From Ichthyophis bannanicus (Eukaryota; Chordata; Amphibia; Gymnophiona; Ichthyophiidae), in contig CM066033.1 in the NCBI GenBank assembly GCA_033557465.1, positions 1,243,735,523 through 1,243,799,522 of the forward strand: a stretch of DNA of 64,000 nucleotides, read 5' to 3'. This document shows, in pieces, positions 20,501 to 30,665 of this stretch (the stretch's first letter is position 1; each line of letters begins with the position of its first letter). The notes beneath the pieces were generated by a model. That model saw nothing but the letters and a program-made list of their open reading frames with translations. It did no database searches and was not told the DNA's origin. A program made the position numbers and the translations under genes.

Positions 20501-21329
20501 GCTCGCCTGCAAGAACATTATGCGTGGAGGGGGGGAGAGGTATTTCCCTATGTTCAGCTTCGGAGTTACATTGGCACTCTACCGGCGAGTTCTCTGCGAG
20601 GGGAAATCTGTTCTCGGATGGAGGAGCTGTTATTAGGGGGGGAACAGGTGGCACGGGTGGCTCAGTTGTGTAGGTCCCTCTCGGAGTTGGAGCCGGTGGG
20701 TAATGAAAGGGGTTTAGCGGGAGCCTGGACGCGTGACCTTGGCGAGCTGGTGGGAGGCGACTGGGTAATACATGCTATTGCGACCATTCCCAAACTGTTG
20801 GTGTCGGTGGAATATCGGGATATGCAGTATCATCTGATCCGCCGGCTTTACTTTGCACCGGATTGGTGTGCGGGAATAGCTTCTACGAATTCCTGCCCGA
20901 GGTGTGAGGCTGTAGGAGCTACGCTGGGGCATATGTTCTGGCACTGTGACAAAGTACAGGGTTTTTGGAATAACGTTGTGCGCTACCTAGAGCGGTGTTT
21001 GAGCATGTCTTTACAGTTGACGTCCGTGAACCTGCTCCTTGATGTTTGGGATGACGATTGGGGGGGGGGAGCTGGGGAGGGTAGAAAGCAATTGGGTGTG
21101 GGTGGTGCTTGTGACTGCGCGTATGACTATTTTACATGCCTGGTTGGACCCTACGGGCCCAACGTATGGGCGCTGGAGAATTCGCCTACATGGGCTGATG
21201 TGGATGGAAAGATATCAGGTGGGGACCAACCCGAAACGCTGGGAGGCCTTTCTGCGGGGCTGGGGTCCTCATATTCAGATGCTGCCGGCTGGTGCGCGTA
21301 ATCGGGTGCTGGAAGGGGGAGCGGGATAA
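17522..21329 (+). pseudogene. L1 ORF2: AP endonuclease and reverse transcriptase, two lesions
   Basis: From ATG 17522 the APE-type endonuclease has HFASWNVCGLGSP, MLQETH, LGGDFNSV, SRIDYFLLS and ISDHAMV. An in-frame TAG at 18803-18805 interrupts the linker. The same frame reopens immediately, with the RT: VTVLPKPGRDP, SSYRPISLLNVDIKIL, LVSFDAEKAFDRVHW, GTRQGCPLSPLLF and the active site FADDLLVH (codons from 19610). After the thumb comes a cysteine motif, CPRCEAVGATLGHMFWHC. At a run of ten G (21060-21069) the frame shifts. The proper L1 C-terminus then continues in the +1 frame to 21329 (ILHAWLDPTGPTYGRWR, NPKRWEAFLRGWGP). Apart from these two changes the protein appears complete. Confidence 0.92.
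18803..18805 (+). other. Premature stop in L1 ORF2
   Basis: TAG in frame between the endonuclease and RT domains. The codons on both sides keep the same frame and read as L1 sequence, so a single substitution is the simplest explanation. Confidence 0.9.
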
Positions 21330-21779
21330 CATGTTCTGTTCAGCTTGGAACTGGGGCATATTTAATTTGAAGTTCTCTGATTGATGGGGAGGGGGAGGGT
21401 TTTGGGAGGGGGTGGTCTGGGGGGGGTAAGGGTTAGGGGGGACAATATCCATCACACGTAGCCTATCCTTGCCCTGTGGGGGGAGGAGGATTGTTCGTTT
21501 GCCAGCATGTGGATCTGGAACCTGTTTACTCTTTAGGATGTATAGTAGATTTTATGTGGTGTGTTACGCGGGTAATCGGGAGGGGGGGATTGAGGGTGGG
21601 GGTGGGGGAGTTGGGTGAAAATGTGAAAATGTGCCTATGTGCCAATGTTGTCAGTGTGTACAGTATATGCTTTACTACCTGTATAGTTGAATGCTCTCTT
21701 CCTCTCTTTTGTTCATGCTGGTTTACCATGCTATTGTGTTGATAATGTTGTGTTTGTGGTGAATAAAAATGATTTACAC
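21330..21779 (+). other. L1 3' UTR, G-rich
   Basis: Several runs of 4-7 G on the coding strand at about 21385-21445 and 21580-21610, then an AT-rich end with 'gaataaaaatgatttacac'. 'aataaa' at about 21762 is the likely polyadenylation signal. Confidence 0.75.
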
Positions 21780-21793
21780 TAAAAATGGTTTGG
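21780..21793. repeat. L1 3' target-site duplication
   Basis: 'taaaaatggtttgg', identical to 15750-15763. Confidence 0.88.
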
Positions 21794-22030
21794 ACAGCAT
21801 TCCTGGAGGAAAGGTCCATAGGCTTAGGAAAACCACTGCTAATCCATATGAGTAAGCAGTGTGGGATCTTGTTACTTTTTGGCAGCCTGCCGGGTACTTG
21901 TGGCCAGGAATGGCCACTGTTAGAAACAGGATACTGAGCTTGATGGACTTTTGGTCTGATCCAGTATGGCAAATCTTTTGTTCTTTTGTATAATGTAATT
22001 TGAATGGCTGTTTGCTCTGGTAATAAAACG
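21794..22030 (+). mobile_element. CR1-like LINE 3' UTR, right of the L1 insertion
   Basis: Contains 'tcctggaggaaaggtccat', 'gttagaaacaggatactgag' and 'ttggtctgatccagtatggc', the complement of the signature at 9306-9535 and 59880-60110. It continues the CR1 copy started at 15600. Confidence 0.8.
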
Positions 22031-23385
22031 TCTTCCTCGTGTAATGTTTGTGACTTCAAAAAGCAAGGCAAATGGGGGAATAAAGGTGCTGAGGCAAGAA
22101 ACTAAGGTAGGAAGAATCAGGGTTGGCGGTAGGGCTACCATATTTCCAGGATGCTGATCCCATTCTTCTTTTCCTGCCATATCTGGCATATCTGGGCCTG
22201 TAGCTGTTCAATGCATTGATTTCCCCAAGAAAATGTGGCCATTGCTATTAGAGTTATAACTAGGACTGGTGCAAGGAGATGTGGCACTCTAGGAGAACCT
22301 CATGCCCCTGCCCCCTGCCCAGCTCCCATTGCTGCCGCTGCACCCTCTCCAGGACTGGCAGCGGCAGCGGCAATGGCCTCAAGTAGCCCCACAGCACTTA
22401 CCTTATAGCTCTGGTGTTGCGAGGCTGTTTGACTTCCACCCCCTCCGAAGCCCAGTACAGACTTTCTTTTGTATGGAGGCAAAAGCCGCTTCAGGTCCTG
22501 CAGAGGAATGGCACTGGGGGCAATGGGCTGCCCCTGGACCATTGGCGCTCCGGGCTGCTGCCTAGTTTGCCTAATGGTAGCAGTGGCCTTGGTTATAACC
22601 ATAGCAAATTACTCCAGGATAGTAAAAGTTTAACCATGGCAGCAATAGCATAAATTCCACCCAAAGCAGCCCCTGTACTGTGCGGGATGGGGGGACCAGT
22701 CAAGAAGCGGGCTCAGCGGGCACAGCTGGCCCAGCAACCCCACCCTTAGGCAGTGCAAAGAAAGCACAGGAAACATCATTTAGTTAAAATAATTTGCCAC
22801 GCTACCCCCCTCCGCCTCTTTCTAATAAAACTATTCTTTCCTGGCAGCGGAAGAAGCAGCTCCTGCTGCTAGGCCAAAGTCTCGCAATAACAGACGCAAA
22901 CATGGCTGTTATGGTGAGACTTCGGCCTGAGAATGGGAGCTGCTTATCCAGTTGCCAGTAAAGAAAGGTGCAGGGAAGCGGTGTGGCAAGTTATTTTATA
23001 GTAACGCCGCCACAGATATCAGAAAGCCCGAGCAGCATCAGGGAGGTGAACGGAAAGGAGAGCTCTCCCCGATCGCCCCCACAAAGCCAATAAGCCACCC
23101 GCAAGACCTCTTTAAATCTAAAGCGCCTCCAGAAGCACCCGCACCTGAGGGCCTCACCAGAGGGTCCTTTGGCGTGGCCCTTAGGCGGGGAACGACGTAC
23201 AGCACCCTTTAAGTATTACTAAAGGCTTTGAACTGCAGTGATCTGAGACACACAGCAACCTCACAATCAGCCGCCCTCGAATAAAACCCTGACATGGAAG
23301 GAAGTATAGCCCGTTGAACTGCAGATCTCCTGCGATTAAAAAACTCCTTCAGATCCCACCGTACTCATGCTCCCACAAACAGATC
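22031..23385. other. Unclassified; GC-rich around 22300-22570
   Basis: No coding match. 22300-22570 is rich in 'ctgcagc' and 'ggcagcgg' words and is open in several frames on both strands. 22750-23340 has nothing I recognise. Confidence 0.35.
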
Positions 23386-23572
23386 AGAACTACAAACCAA
23401 AACAAACACTCTCGGAGTTAAGGAAAATATTAGTAAAAGACTATTTTATTATTACGTTAGTCTATTAAAACAACAATCATATACAAAATACAAAAGTAAT
23501 TTTTTCAAAGCAATTTACACTGGAATACTTAATGTTAGTCTATAACAAAAATTGATAATTCCAGCAGAAGTT

Positions 23573-23832
23573 GCTGATTCCATAAACATATATATATATA
23601 ATATATTCTGTTTACTTATTCTAAACATATATCATAAGAAATATACATCACTTATCCAAACACACATATGTTTCATGAAGCGGACAAAACTTTCAAGAGA
23701 CAATCTCTTGTGGATTGTTATGAAAGTTTTGTCTGTTTCATGAAACTTATGTGTGTTTGGATAAGTGATGCATATTTCTTATGATATATGTTTAGAATAA
23801 GTAAACAGAATATATATATGTGTTTAAGGAAT
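23573..23832. repeat. Palindrome inside the foldback element
   Basis: Arms of about 110 bp around a centre near 23700. Words present in both orientations include 'gtttacttattctaaacata', 'atacatcacttatccaaac' and 'tttcatgaa'. A third, direct copy of the right arm follows at about 23865-24018, interrupted by the 58-bp MITE. Confidence 0.88.
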
Positions 23833-23901
23833 TACCCTTTTCTGTAAACAATAAGTAGATTGTGAAATGTTATGAAAGTCTTGGTTGTTTCATGAAACTT
23901 A

Positions 23902-23959
23902 GGGGCCACGGCTCCGATATCGCACAGAGGCCGCTACTGCTGCTTTGTAAACATACCCC
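23902..23959. mobile_element. 58-bp MITE with TTA target duplication
   Basis: Starts GGGGCCACGG and ends AAACATACCCC, flanked by TTA at 23899-23901 and 23960-23962. The neighbouring uninterrupted arm copy runs through the same site without this sequence, which gives an empty-site comparison. A 3-bp TTA duplication and GGGG..CCCC ends suggest PIF/Harbinger type. Confidence 0.7.
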
Positions 23960-24019
23960 TTAGTTTGGATAAGTGATGTATATTTTTTATGATAGATGTT
24001 TAGAATAAATAAACAGTAT

Positions 24020-25208
24020 GGGCCGATTCCAAAGGGGGAACATCCTGCCCACCTGGACATCCAGGATCTGGATGGGCCAGTCTAGTCCCCAATTCTGAGC
24101 CCACAGAAGCTAGATGTTCCTGCGGGATCAGAATAGGGTCTAGATGGCCGACCTGTGCCTGGATGGGCAGGCCATCCCCTGATTCTGTGCCACTGGACAT
24201 CCAAGAGTTTCCCCACACAGGCCTGCCCCGGCTCCTGCATGGAGTTGTGGTGCCATGGTGTCCTGTTGCCATGGCACCGTGGCTCCATTAAGGAGCCGCA
24301 ATCCCCAGCCAGCACCACAAAGTTCATTTCCCACAGCCCAACCTCCAATGCAGCCTTCCAAAGGCAGGGTTGGGCTGCAGAAGAGCTCCTGTATCCCCTC
24401 TCCCCATTGACCTGGCCCTGTGCTGCCATCCCCCGACATCCAGGGAGACTTATTCCACCTTCAAGGTGGAATAAGTCCCCCGTTCATGTTGGCGACCCCG
24501 GACATACAGGCTGACCTCAGAATCAGCCCTGACTTAGCGAGAGAAACACAGAAGCGCAGAAGGGACTTTCTTCTTCTGCGTCCTGGAGTATTGCAATTGG
24601 GGGGGCTTTTCTTTTTGAAACACCCATGTAAGTGTTTGGTTAAATATCATTCTGTTTCTTATGTTTTCTATGATCCCCCTCAATTGACTTCTTTCATTAG
24701 TGCTAGGAGGTCTGAGTCCCCTGCTGAGGGTCCACCTGTACTCATTTGAATTAATATCGGGTTAATTGGTGTATCGCTTGTTGTTTTCTTTGGATGAGAA
24801 TAAGAATAGTCCCCCCCTCTATCTCTTTTGTGGTGGGCTAGTGTGAGCAAACACTTTGTATTTTTGCTTTTGTGGATTATGATGTTTCTTCTGTTGTTAT
24901 TTTCTTGTGTTGTTGCTCTATTTCTTTCAAGAATAGTTTGTAACTTTCTTGGATTAAATTGTAAAATTTTTCATAAATAAAAAAATAAAAAAAAGAATCA
25001 GCCCTGTATGTCCAGGGTTACATCCCGGCCCACTGTCTGCCCTCGCTCCTCCCTCAGCCCGCCCCCTCCTGCCCCCATCCAGAGCTTCCCATACATCTCC
25101 TATGTACAAGCAGGAAACTTTGGGCAGGGGATATGGTTTCGGCATTTGTCGGGGATGGATGCCCGAACCAGACGTCCATCCCCGCTAAATGCAGCTTGGA
25201 ATGACCCC
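24020..25208 (+). mobile_element. Chain-of-hairpins repeat, family 1, copy A
   Basis: GC-rich. It begins GGGCCGATTCC and ends with the imperfect complement GGAATGACCCC. Internal modules recur in copies B (26196-26759) and C (58107-58767): 'ctggacatcc', 'gggatcagaat', 'ctcctgcatggag', 'gccctcgctc' and 'aatcagccctgtatgt'. Several form hairpins, for example 'cttattccacc' / 'ggtggaataag' near 24450. It is interrupted at 24531-24993 by a retro-insertion. No protein is encoded. Confidence 0.75.
24531..24993 (+). mobile_element. Retro-insertion with poly(A)-like tail and 12-bp TSD
   Basis: Flanked by 'agaatcagccct' at 24519-24530 and 24994-25005. It ends in 'cataaataaaaaaataaaa' and more A. This is the mark of LINE-mediated target-primed insertion. 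The body is likely a 5'-truncated LINE 3' end (L1-like by tail type), but no protein motif proves the family. Confidence 0.8.

Positions 25209-25240
<32 letters not shown>
25206..25240. repeat. (TA)n microsatellite
   Basis: About 13 TA units followed by 'cacacagtatatatg', at the inner edge of the right inverted arm. Confidence 0.9.
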
Positions 25241-25241
<1 letters not shown>

Positions 25242-25438
25242 GTATATATGTGTTTATGGAATCACCAACTTCAGTTGGAATTATCAATTTTTGTTACAAA
25301 CTTATGGTAACTAAATATTCCAGTGTAAATTGCTTTGAAAAAATTATTTTTGTATTTTGTATGCGATCTAACAGAATAACATAAATAGTTTTTACTAATA
25401 ATTTCCTTAACTCTGAGAGTGTTTTGGTTTGTAGTTCT

Positions 25439-25690
25439 TGGCTTGTGACAACACTTGTTGAATTGGGTTTTTCTGTGAGGAGCCCCACAAACAGACAGCA
25501 ACCAGGAGAAAAGAATGAGAGCTGGGATATCATACCCACCACAGCCTGCACTGTAAGTTCATCTAAGCTGATCAATACCACTGCTTAGAGTTTTAATTTC
25601 AGCATTTATACATACTCTAAACATATCCTGAATGACCAACAATACCTATACCATGGCCCTCACCCTAACCACCATCTTCCTCAATACATT
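25439..25690. other. Unclassified sequence
   Basis: No element identified. It may belong to the 5' region of the L2-like LINE that becomes recognisable at 26100. Confidence 0.3.
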
Positions 25691-25926
25691 GTTTATTTTA
25701 TTTAACAGGTCCTTTTATACTGCTTTATCATTTCAATCAAAGTGGTTTACATTATAGCTTAAACTTGGCAATGTACTTTAAACAGGGATATTGATAACTT
25801 GGAATTTTCTGAGGTAATGGAGGGTTAAGTGATTTGCCCAAGGCCACAGGGAGTGCTAGTGGGAATTGAACCCTGGTCTCTTGGTGTCTAAGGCAGTGCT
25901 CTAACCATTAGGCTACTCCTCCACTC
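25691..25926 (-). mobile_element. tRNA-derived SINE
   Basis: Read on the minus strand, the head contains 'gtagcctaatggttagagca' (A box-like) and 'ccagggttcaattccca' (B box-like), followed by 'ggccttgggcaaatcactta' and a body ending 'gttaaataaaataaac'. A second copy of the same family lies on the plus strand at 62507-62707 with the same head, body and tail. Confidence 0.85.
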
Positions 25927-26195
25927 ATGTAGCTGAGGGTACACAAACCTTAACACACCAAAACATACTGATCATCCAGTATCACAGACAGCAATACAAC
26001 AATCAGCACTTTCAACACCCAACATACAGGAGACCAGAAAGACTAATAAAAATCACACCATCCCCTACTCTGCATCAAAAACACCCAAACAAACAACATA
26101 ACACCCTGAAATGTGCTCTTGTTAACTCACGATCCATCAGAAACAAATTCCATATCATTAATGATTACACTGAGGAAAACAACATAGATATAATG

Positions 26196-26759
26196 AGGCC
26201 AATTCCATTGTGTGCGTCTCCCACCTGTCCGGCCGATCAGAATTGGGATGTGCTCCGGTGCACCCGATTCTGATCCCACGGGGGCTAGACATGCCCGCGA
26301 GATCAGAATCTGGTCTATCAGCCTGGACATGCAGGCTGTGCCCCGATTCTGGCTGCCTGGACATCCAAGCAACTTCCTGGCTAGCCCAGTCTGGCTCCAG
26401 CATGGAGCGGCGGTGGCATGGCATCCTGCTGCCAAGCCACCGTAGCTCCATGCAGGACCCACCATCCCCAGCAGCAATGGAAAAGTTCTTTTCCCCACAG
26501 TCTCCTGTACAAATGGCTGACCCAGGATGTACAGGATCAACCTCGAAATCGGCCCTGTATGTTGGGGTCATGGTGCCGCCCACAGCCTGCCCTCGCTCTG
26601 CCTGTGGCCCGCCCCCTCTCACCCACAAATAGAGCTCCCCACGCAGCTCAGACCTACATGCAGGGAGCTCTGTTTCCTGGATGTAGGCCAGGCATTTAGC
26701 GGGTCTTGATGTCCAGATTGGACATCCAGACCCGCTATTTGCGGTTCAGAATAGACCCC
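26196..26759 (+). mobile_element. Chain-of-hairpins repeat, family 1, copy B
   Basis: The boundaries are fixed by the interrupted L2 coding sequence. 'aatg' occurs at 26192-26195 and again at 26760-26763, and removing 26196-26759 joins the L2 frame (NIDI to CFTETWL). The interior is GC-rich and modular: 'gatcagaat', 'ggctagacatgcccg', 'cctggacatgcagg', 'tggacatcca' and 'agctccatgcagga'. Ends are AGGCCAATTCC and its imperfect complement CAGAATAGACCCC. No ORF of credible coding content. Confidence 0.82.
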
Positions 26760-27965
26760 AATGTGTTTTACTGAAACTTGGCTGACGGACACAGACCAAG
26801 TTTCATCAACCAAATTGGAACTCACTCTTATATCATGTACAACTGCACAAGAACCACAAGAAAGGGCGGGGGTGTACTAATAATTTTAAGGAAACTACTG
26901 GGCTTTAAAACGATACTGTCACATTCCACAAATGGTTGCAATATGATAATAATAGCCAACAGCCACATAACAATCTGCCTAGTATACATAGCTCCAAACA
27001 GCTGGACAAAGACTTCTTGCTCATCCTAGAGCAAATTTGCAAATACTCAGGGCGCAATAAGCCCCTTGTACTGCTTGGAGATCTCAACATCCCATCTATA
27101 CCAAGTAATGATGTGAAGGCATTTCAGAAGGCGATCTAGGACCTACAATACACTCAAATAATCCATGGTCCAACACACAGTAAAGGAGCAACACTGGACC
27201 TCATTTTTATCCCTGATGTTCTACTTAACCATGACCCCCACCCACCTACTCCAACATCAACACCAATACCGTGGTCAGACTATCACATGCTCAACATCAC
27301 ACTTGTGATCCCGTCAAGGCTCAACATGTTCAGAATGGTACCAAAGGAACAGAGGCGATTATCTCATTTCAGTAATGACGTATTTATGAAGGATGCAATC
27401 CCAAAACTATTACCCAACTTAACAAACTTGAAAATGTAATCATTAAACACTGAAGGAAGCTTCAACACCACCAATCAAGACCCTGAATAGTCACAGAAAC
27501 CACTCCGCACCATGGTACTCAAAATACATCAACATAATGAAAAAATCCCTCCAGAGAATAGAAAGAAAATGGAGGCGAACTAAAGCACAGGAAGACCTTC
27601 ATGAATACAACACAAAACTCCAAGAATACCAACATCAGTAAGAAACAACACCATGCAAACCTCATTTTGAAATCTCTGAGTAAACCAGGAGAAATGTTTG
27701 ACATTGCACACTCTCTAACCAAGGCACGATGGGATCATAGCGTGGAAACGATGTTCATCTGGATAGAATCATTACCACAATTGATGATATGAAAAGGAGT
27801 AATTTTGGTCTTTATCAATACAAAAGCAGCATTTGATTCTATAATTCACTCAACACTACTGGACAGTCTGAAGAATATCGGCTTAAATGGTATCACCCTC
27901 CAATGTTTCTCCTCATACCTCAGCCAACGCAAACTACAAGTTAAGACCTCAAAACATTTGTATTT

Positions 27966-28288
27966 ATAGAAACCTATGAGCATTCAGGCAACATCCCCTA
28001 CCCAAGCAGAAATACTACTACCACCACCAACTAAGCACACACCCATCCTATCCACACACACAAACCTATCATACCACATTATTAAATACTTTCATGTTAA
28101 ATGTTACCTCAATTGTACTGTCTAAATGCTGTTAAGTAACTGTACTGTCTAAATGCTGCTAAGTAGATGTAATTTCTAAATGTTTACACGTACCCTAATG
28201 TTAAATGTAACCCTCCAATCGTGATGTGACATGACCACCTTGACTGAAGGAAAAGGTGGTATACAAATCTGTCTAAATAGGTCCCAAC
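27966..28288 (+). mobile_element. LINE 3'-end insertion inside the L2-like RT
   Basis: The RT frame breaks after QVKTSKHLYL and resumes near 28315 with GLPQGSVLS. The sequence between ends in 'aaggtggtatacaaatctg', which is an L2-type 3' tail, and lacks RT motifs. It contains a local duplication of 'actgtctaaatgctg'. Exact borders are uncertain. Confidence 0.5.
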
Positions 28289-29179
28289 CTTTCAAGGATA
28301 ATTGAACAACCACAAGGGTTACCTCAGGGATCAGTGCTCTCTGCTGTACTATTCAATATATACTTACAACCCTTGTGCAGCATAATAAAGTGCCAAATAT
28401 TGAATATCAAATTTATGCAGATGACATAATGGTCTTCGCCCCATTCCATACTGCGCAACCTGATTTCTCCAGGATTATATCTTGTCTGAAAGAAATGACT
28501 GACTGGCTTTGATGACAAAAGCCTCTACATCACTATGCAAAATCATAAGCACTCATCATAGCCTGAAATAGCTCATTCACACCCCCCAAACAATATTAAA
28601 ATCCATCAGAATGATATCAAGATCAAACAGGAGGTGAGATATCTTGGAGTTATACTGGACCAAAACTTAACTTTCCAAGCAAACATATCCAAAGTTTCAA
28701 GATCAGCATACCACAAACTTTGTATAATACAAAAACTCAAACCACTCCTAAATAAGAAGAGCTTCCGTACCATCTGCCAGGTTATGATTATACTGATATT
28801 GGACTTCTGCAATTCCATCTTTCAAGGCCTACCACAACATAGTATTCAACCACTACAACTGATACAAAACATGGCTGCAAGAATAATATCTGGTATACCA
28901 AGGGACACCCACATAACCCCAACTTTAAAACAATTGCACTGACTCCCAATCTTTCAAAAATGCAAATTCAAATCGCTCACCATCATCTTTAAGATAATTC
29001 ACCAACTGGCACCAAACACCTACAACCAATGATAGTGAAAGATTCAGAAACAAGAAACCGACGAGCATCCACTAAAAACCTTTTGTTCCTACCAAAGGTA
29101 AAAACTAAAGCAAAACAACTAATATGTGACAGGGTACCCTCCATCTATGCACCATTGCTTTGGAACTCATTACTGGATA

Positions 29180-29885
29180 TTTCTTTCTTTATTTAACGCT
29201 TTTTATATACCGTCTTTCTACAATTCAAGATGGTTTACATGGAACATGAGGTAACAGTGTTAACACAGCTGTTTTACAGAGAACAATAACATCTAGAGCG
29301 TAACAGTAAATTGAACGGTTAACTTTTTACATATTTACAATGTGAAGGTGGGTGGGCATGGGTGACAGGAGAGAGGTAGGAGGAAGGAGGGTAAAGCATA
29401 TGGGGGGCAAGAGGGGTGGGCAATGTATTGTTGGAATATGTTAGATTGGAGCAGTGGTTTAGGGGGGCGAGGCAAAATATTCTTGAAAAAGGAATGTTTT
29501 GAGACTTTTCCAGAATTCAGAGTGGTCAGAGCATCCTTGTAGGTTAGGTGGGAGGGCGTTCCATACTGAGGGAGCATAGAGGGAGAAGGCTCGGTTGCAT
29601 GTAGATTGTTTACTCTTCTTCTGGGATGGTATGCTTAGGATGTTTGCAGTGTTTGGTCTACGTGATCTAGTGCTGTTTGGTTTAGAGAGAAGGGAGAGTA
29701 AGCAGGGAGCAGATTCGTTGTGTATTACTATGTGTATTAGTGTTATGATTTAAAATTTTGTTCTGCACAGCATGGGAAGCCAGTGGAGGTCGTGGAGGAC
29801 AGGGGTGATATGTGCTCGTCTGGATGTGTTGTTTATTAGGCATACTATGGTGTTCTGGGCCATCTGAAGGAGGAGGATATCCAGG
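29180..29885 (-). mobile_element. L2-like LINE 3' end inserted in the older L2 copy
   Basis: On the minus strand it encodes an L2 C-terminus (SVWNALPPNL-like in one frame, then ...LKTFLFQEYF) and ends with 'gacggtatataaaaagcg' and 'ttaaataaagaaag'. Both edges carry 'ggatat' (about 29174-29179 and 29876-29881), a possible short duplication. The host L2 C-terminal coding resumes afterwards. Confidence 0.7.
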
Positions 29886-30320
29886 GTCACCACACAGCCT
29901 CCACAGCCGCAGAAGCTAACCGACCTACAAGATTTTCACAAAGCCATAAAGTCACTCCTATTCTCAGAGCACTATGCCAACATTACTTAATCAACACCAT
30001 CTAGCCCTACCTTACACCCTTAGACCCTATCACATACCCTCCCATTACCCCTCCTAGCCCTACCTGACACCCTCAGTCCCCACCACATACCCTTCCATTA
30101 CCCCTTGGACTTAACCTAAAAGGTCTAATGCTCCACTGACTAATACTACTGTATGCTTCACCTAAGTTCATATATGTTTAATGTATACCCCTCCAAGTTA
30201 ATCCCCCTGTTTATTGTAAAGTTGTTGAAGTTGTAATGTAAACCACCCTGAATGGAAGATAGGGCGGTATATAAAATCTGTTAAATAAATAAAATAAAAA
30301 TAAATAAATAAATACGTTAT

Positions 30321-30665
30321 GATTTTTTGCCAGCTGCTGCATTTTCCCTTAAGATTTGAGGTGAGAGGGTTGCGCTTCCCCTCTGCCGCCATCGCTGCCA
30401 TGTGGACAGTAAGCAAAACTTTGCTTGAGGGCCCCTCATTTGAACTTACGCCACTGTATGGCAGCCTATTGTAATCCTACAGCTGCTGTTAGGCTTTTTC
30501 CAGGTCTGATACAGCTGCACCTCCACTATCTCACTACTGACTAGTATTTAGCACTCTTTGACGCTTCGCATTTCATCTACCCGAGCAAGCAGACTTTCTC
30601 CTTCTTTATTGTTCCCCCCCCGCCCCACAGATCTCTATAAGTATTACCTGTTATCTGTCCTTACC
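30321..30665. other. Unclassified sequence
   Basis: Contains a C run (about 30617-30630) and no recognisable gene or element. Confidence 0.3.

Larger units (their letters stand above)
15764..21779 (+). mobile_element. Full-length L1 LINE, about 6.0 kb
   Basis: Bounded by an identical 14-bp TSD. Order: short 5' UTR (about 180 bp), ORF1 (15944-16762), long G-rich inter-ORF spacer (about 760 bp), ORF2 (17522-21329 over two frames), G-rich 3' UTR, and 'aataaaaatg' near the end. Only two disabling lesions are seen in ORF2 (a stop and a homopolymer frameshift), and the TSD is perfect. The insertion therefore looks recent. The tail is short rather than a long poly(A). Confidence 0.92.
23386..25438. 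mobile_element. Element with ~210-bp inverted repeats and nested palindromes
   Basis: The left arm (23386 to about 23600) is the reverse complement of the right arm (about 25225-25438). Shared words include 'agaactacaaaccaaaac', 'cagagttaaggaaa' with one change, 'ttttttcaaagcaatttaca', 'aaaattgataattcca' and 'gattccataaaca'. Between the arms lie a second palindrome, a 58-bp MITE, and chain-of-hairpins element A with a retro-insertion inside it. No ORF or obvious TSD is present. It is a foldback or MITE-like unit of unknown class. Confidence 0.75.
25927..30320 (+). pseudogene. L2-like LINE ORF2, fragmented by insertions
   Basis: Endonuclease coding starts near 26104 (LVNSRSIRNKFHIINDYTEE). 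It is interrupted by hairpin element B and resumes at 26760 with CFTETWLTD, then RTTRKGGGVLII and PLVLLGDLNIPS. RT pieces follow: INTKAAFDSIIHSTLLDSL (27810-27900), GLPQGSVLSAVLFNIYLQPL (about 28315-28375) and RYLGVILDQNLTF...LDFCNSIFQGLPQ (28634-28870). The C-terminus is split by the minus-strand insertion at 29180-29885, and 'LQDFHKAIKSLLF' appears at about 29925-29965. The 3' UTR ends 'gggcggtatataaaatctg' and (TAAA)n at about 30317. Multiple stops and frameshifts show an old, dead copy, but the gene order is that of an L2-type single-ORF LINE. Confidence 0.85.

Noticed and set aside
25861..25920. tRNA gene on the minus strand
   Set aside because: A and B box-like words are present, but there is no acceptor or anticodon stem pairing and the sequence continues into a SINE body with a second copy at 62507.
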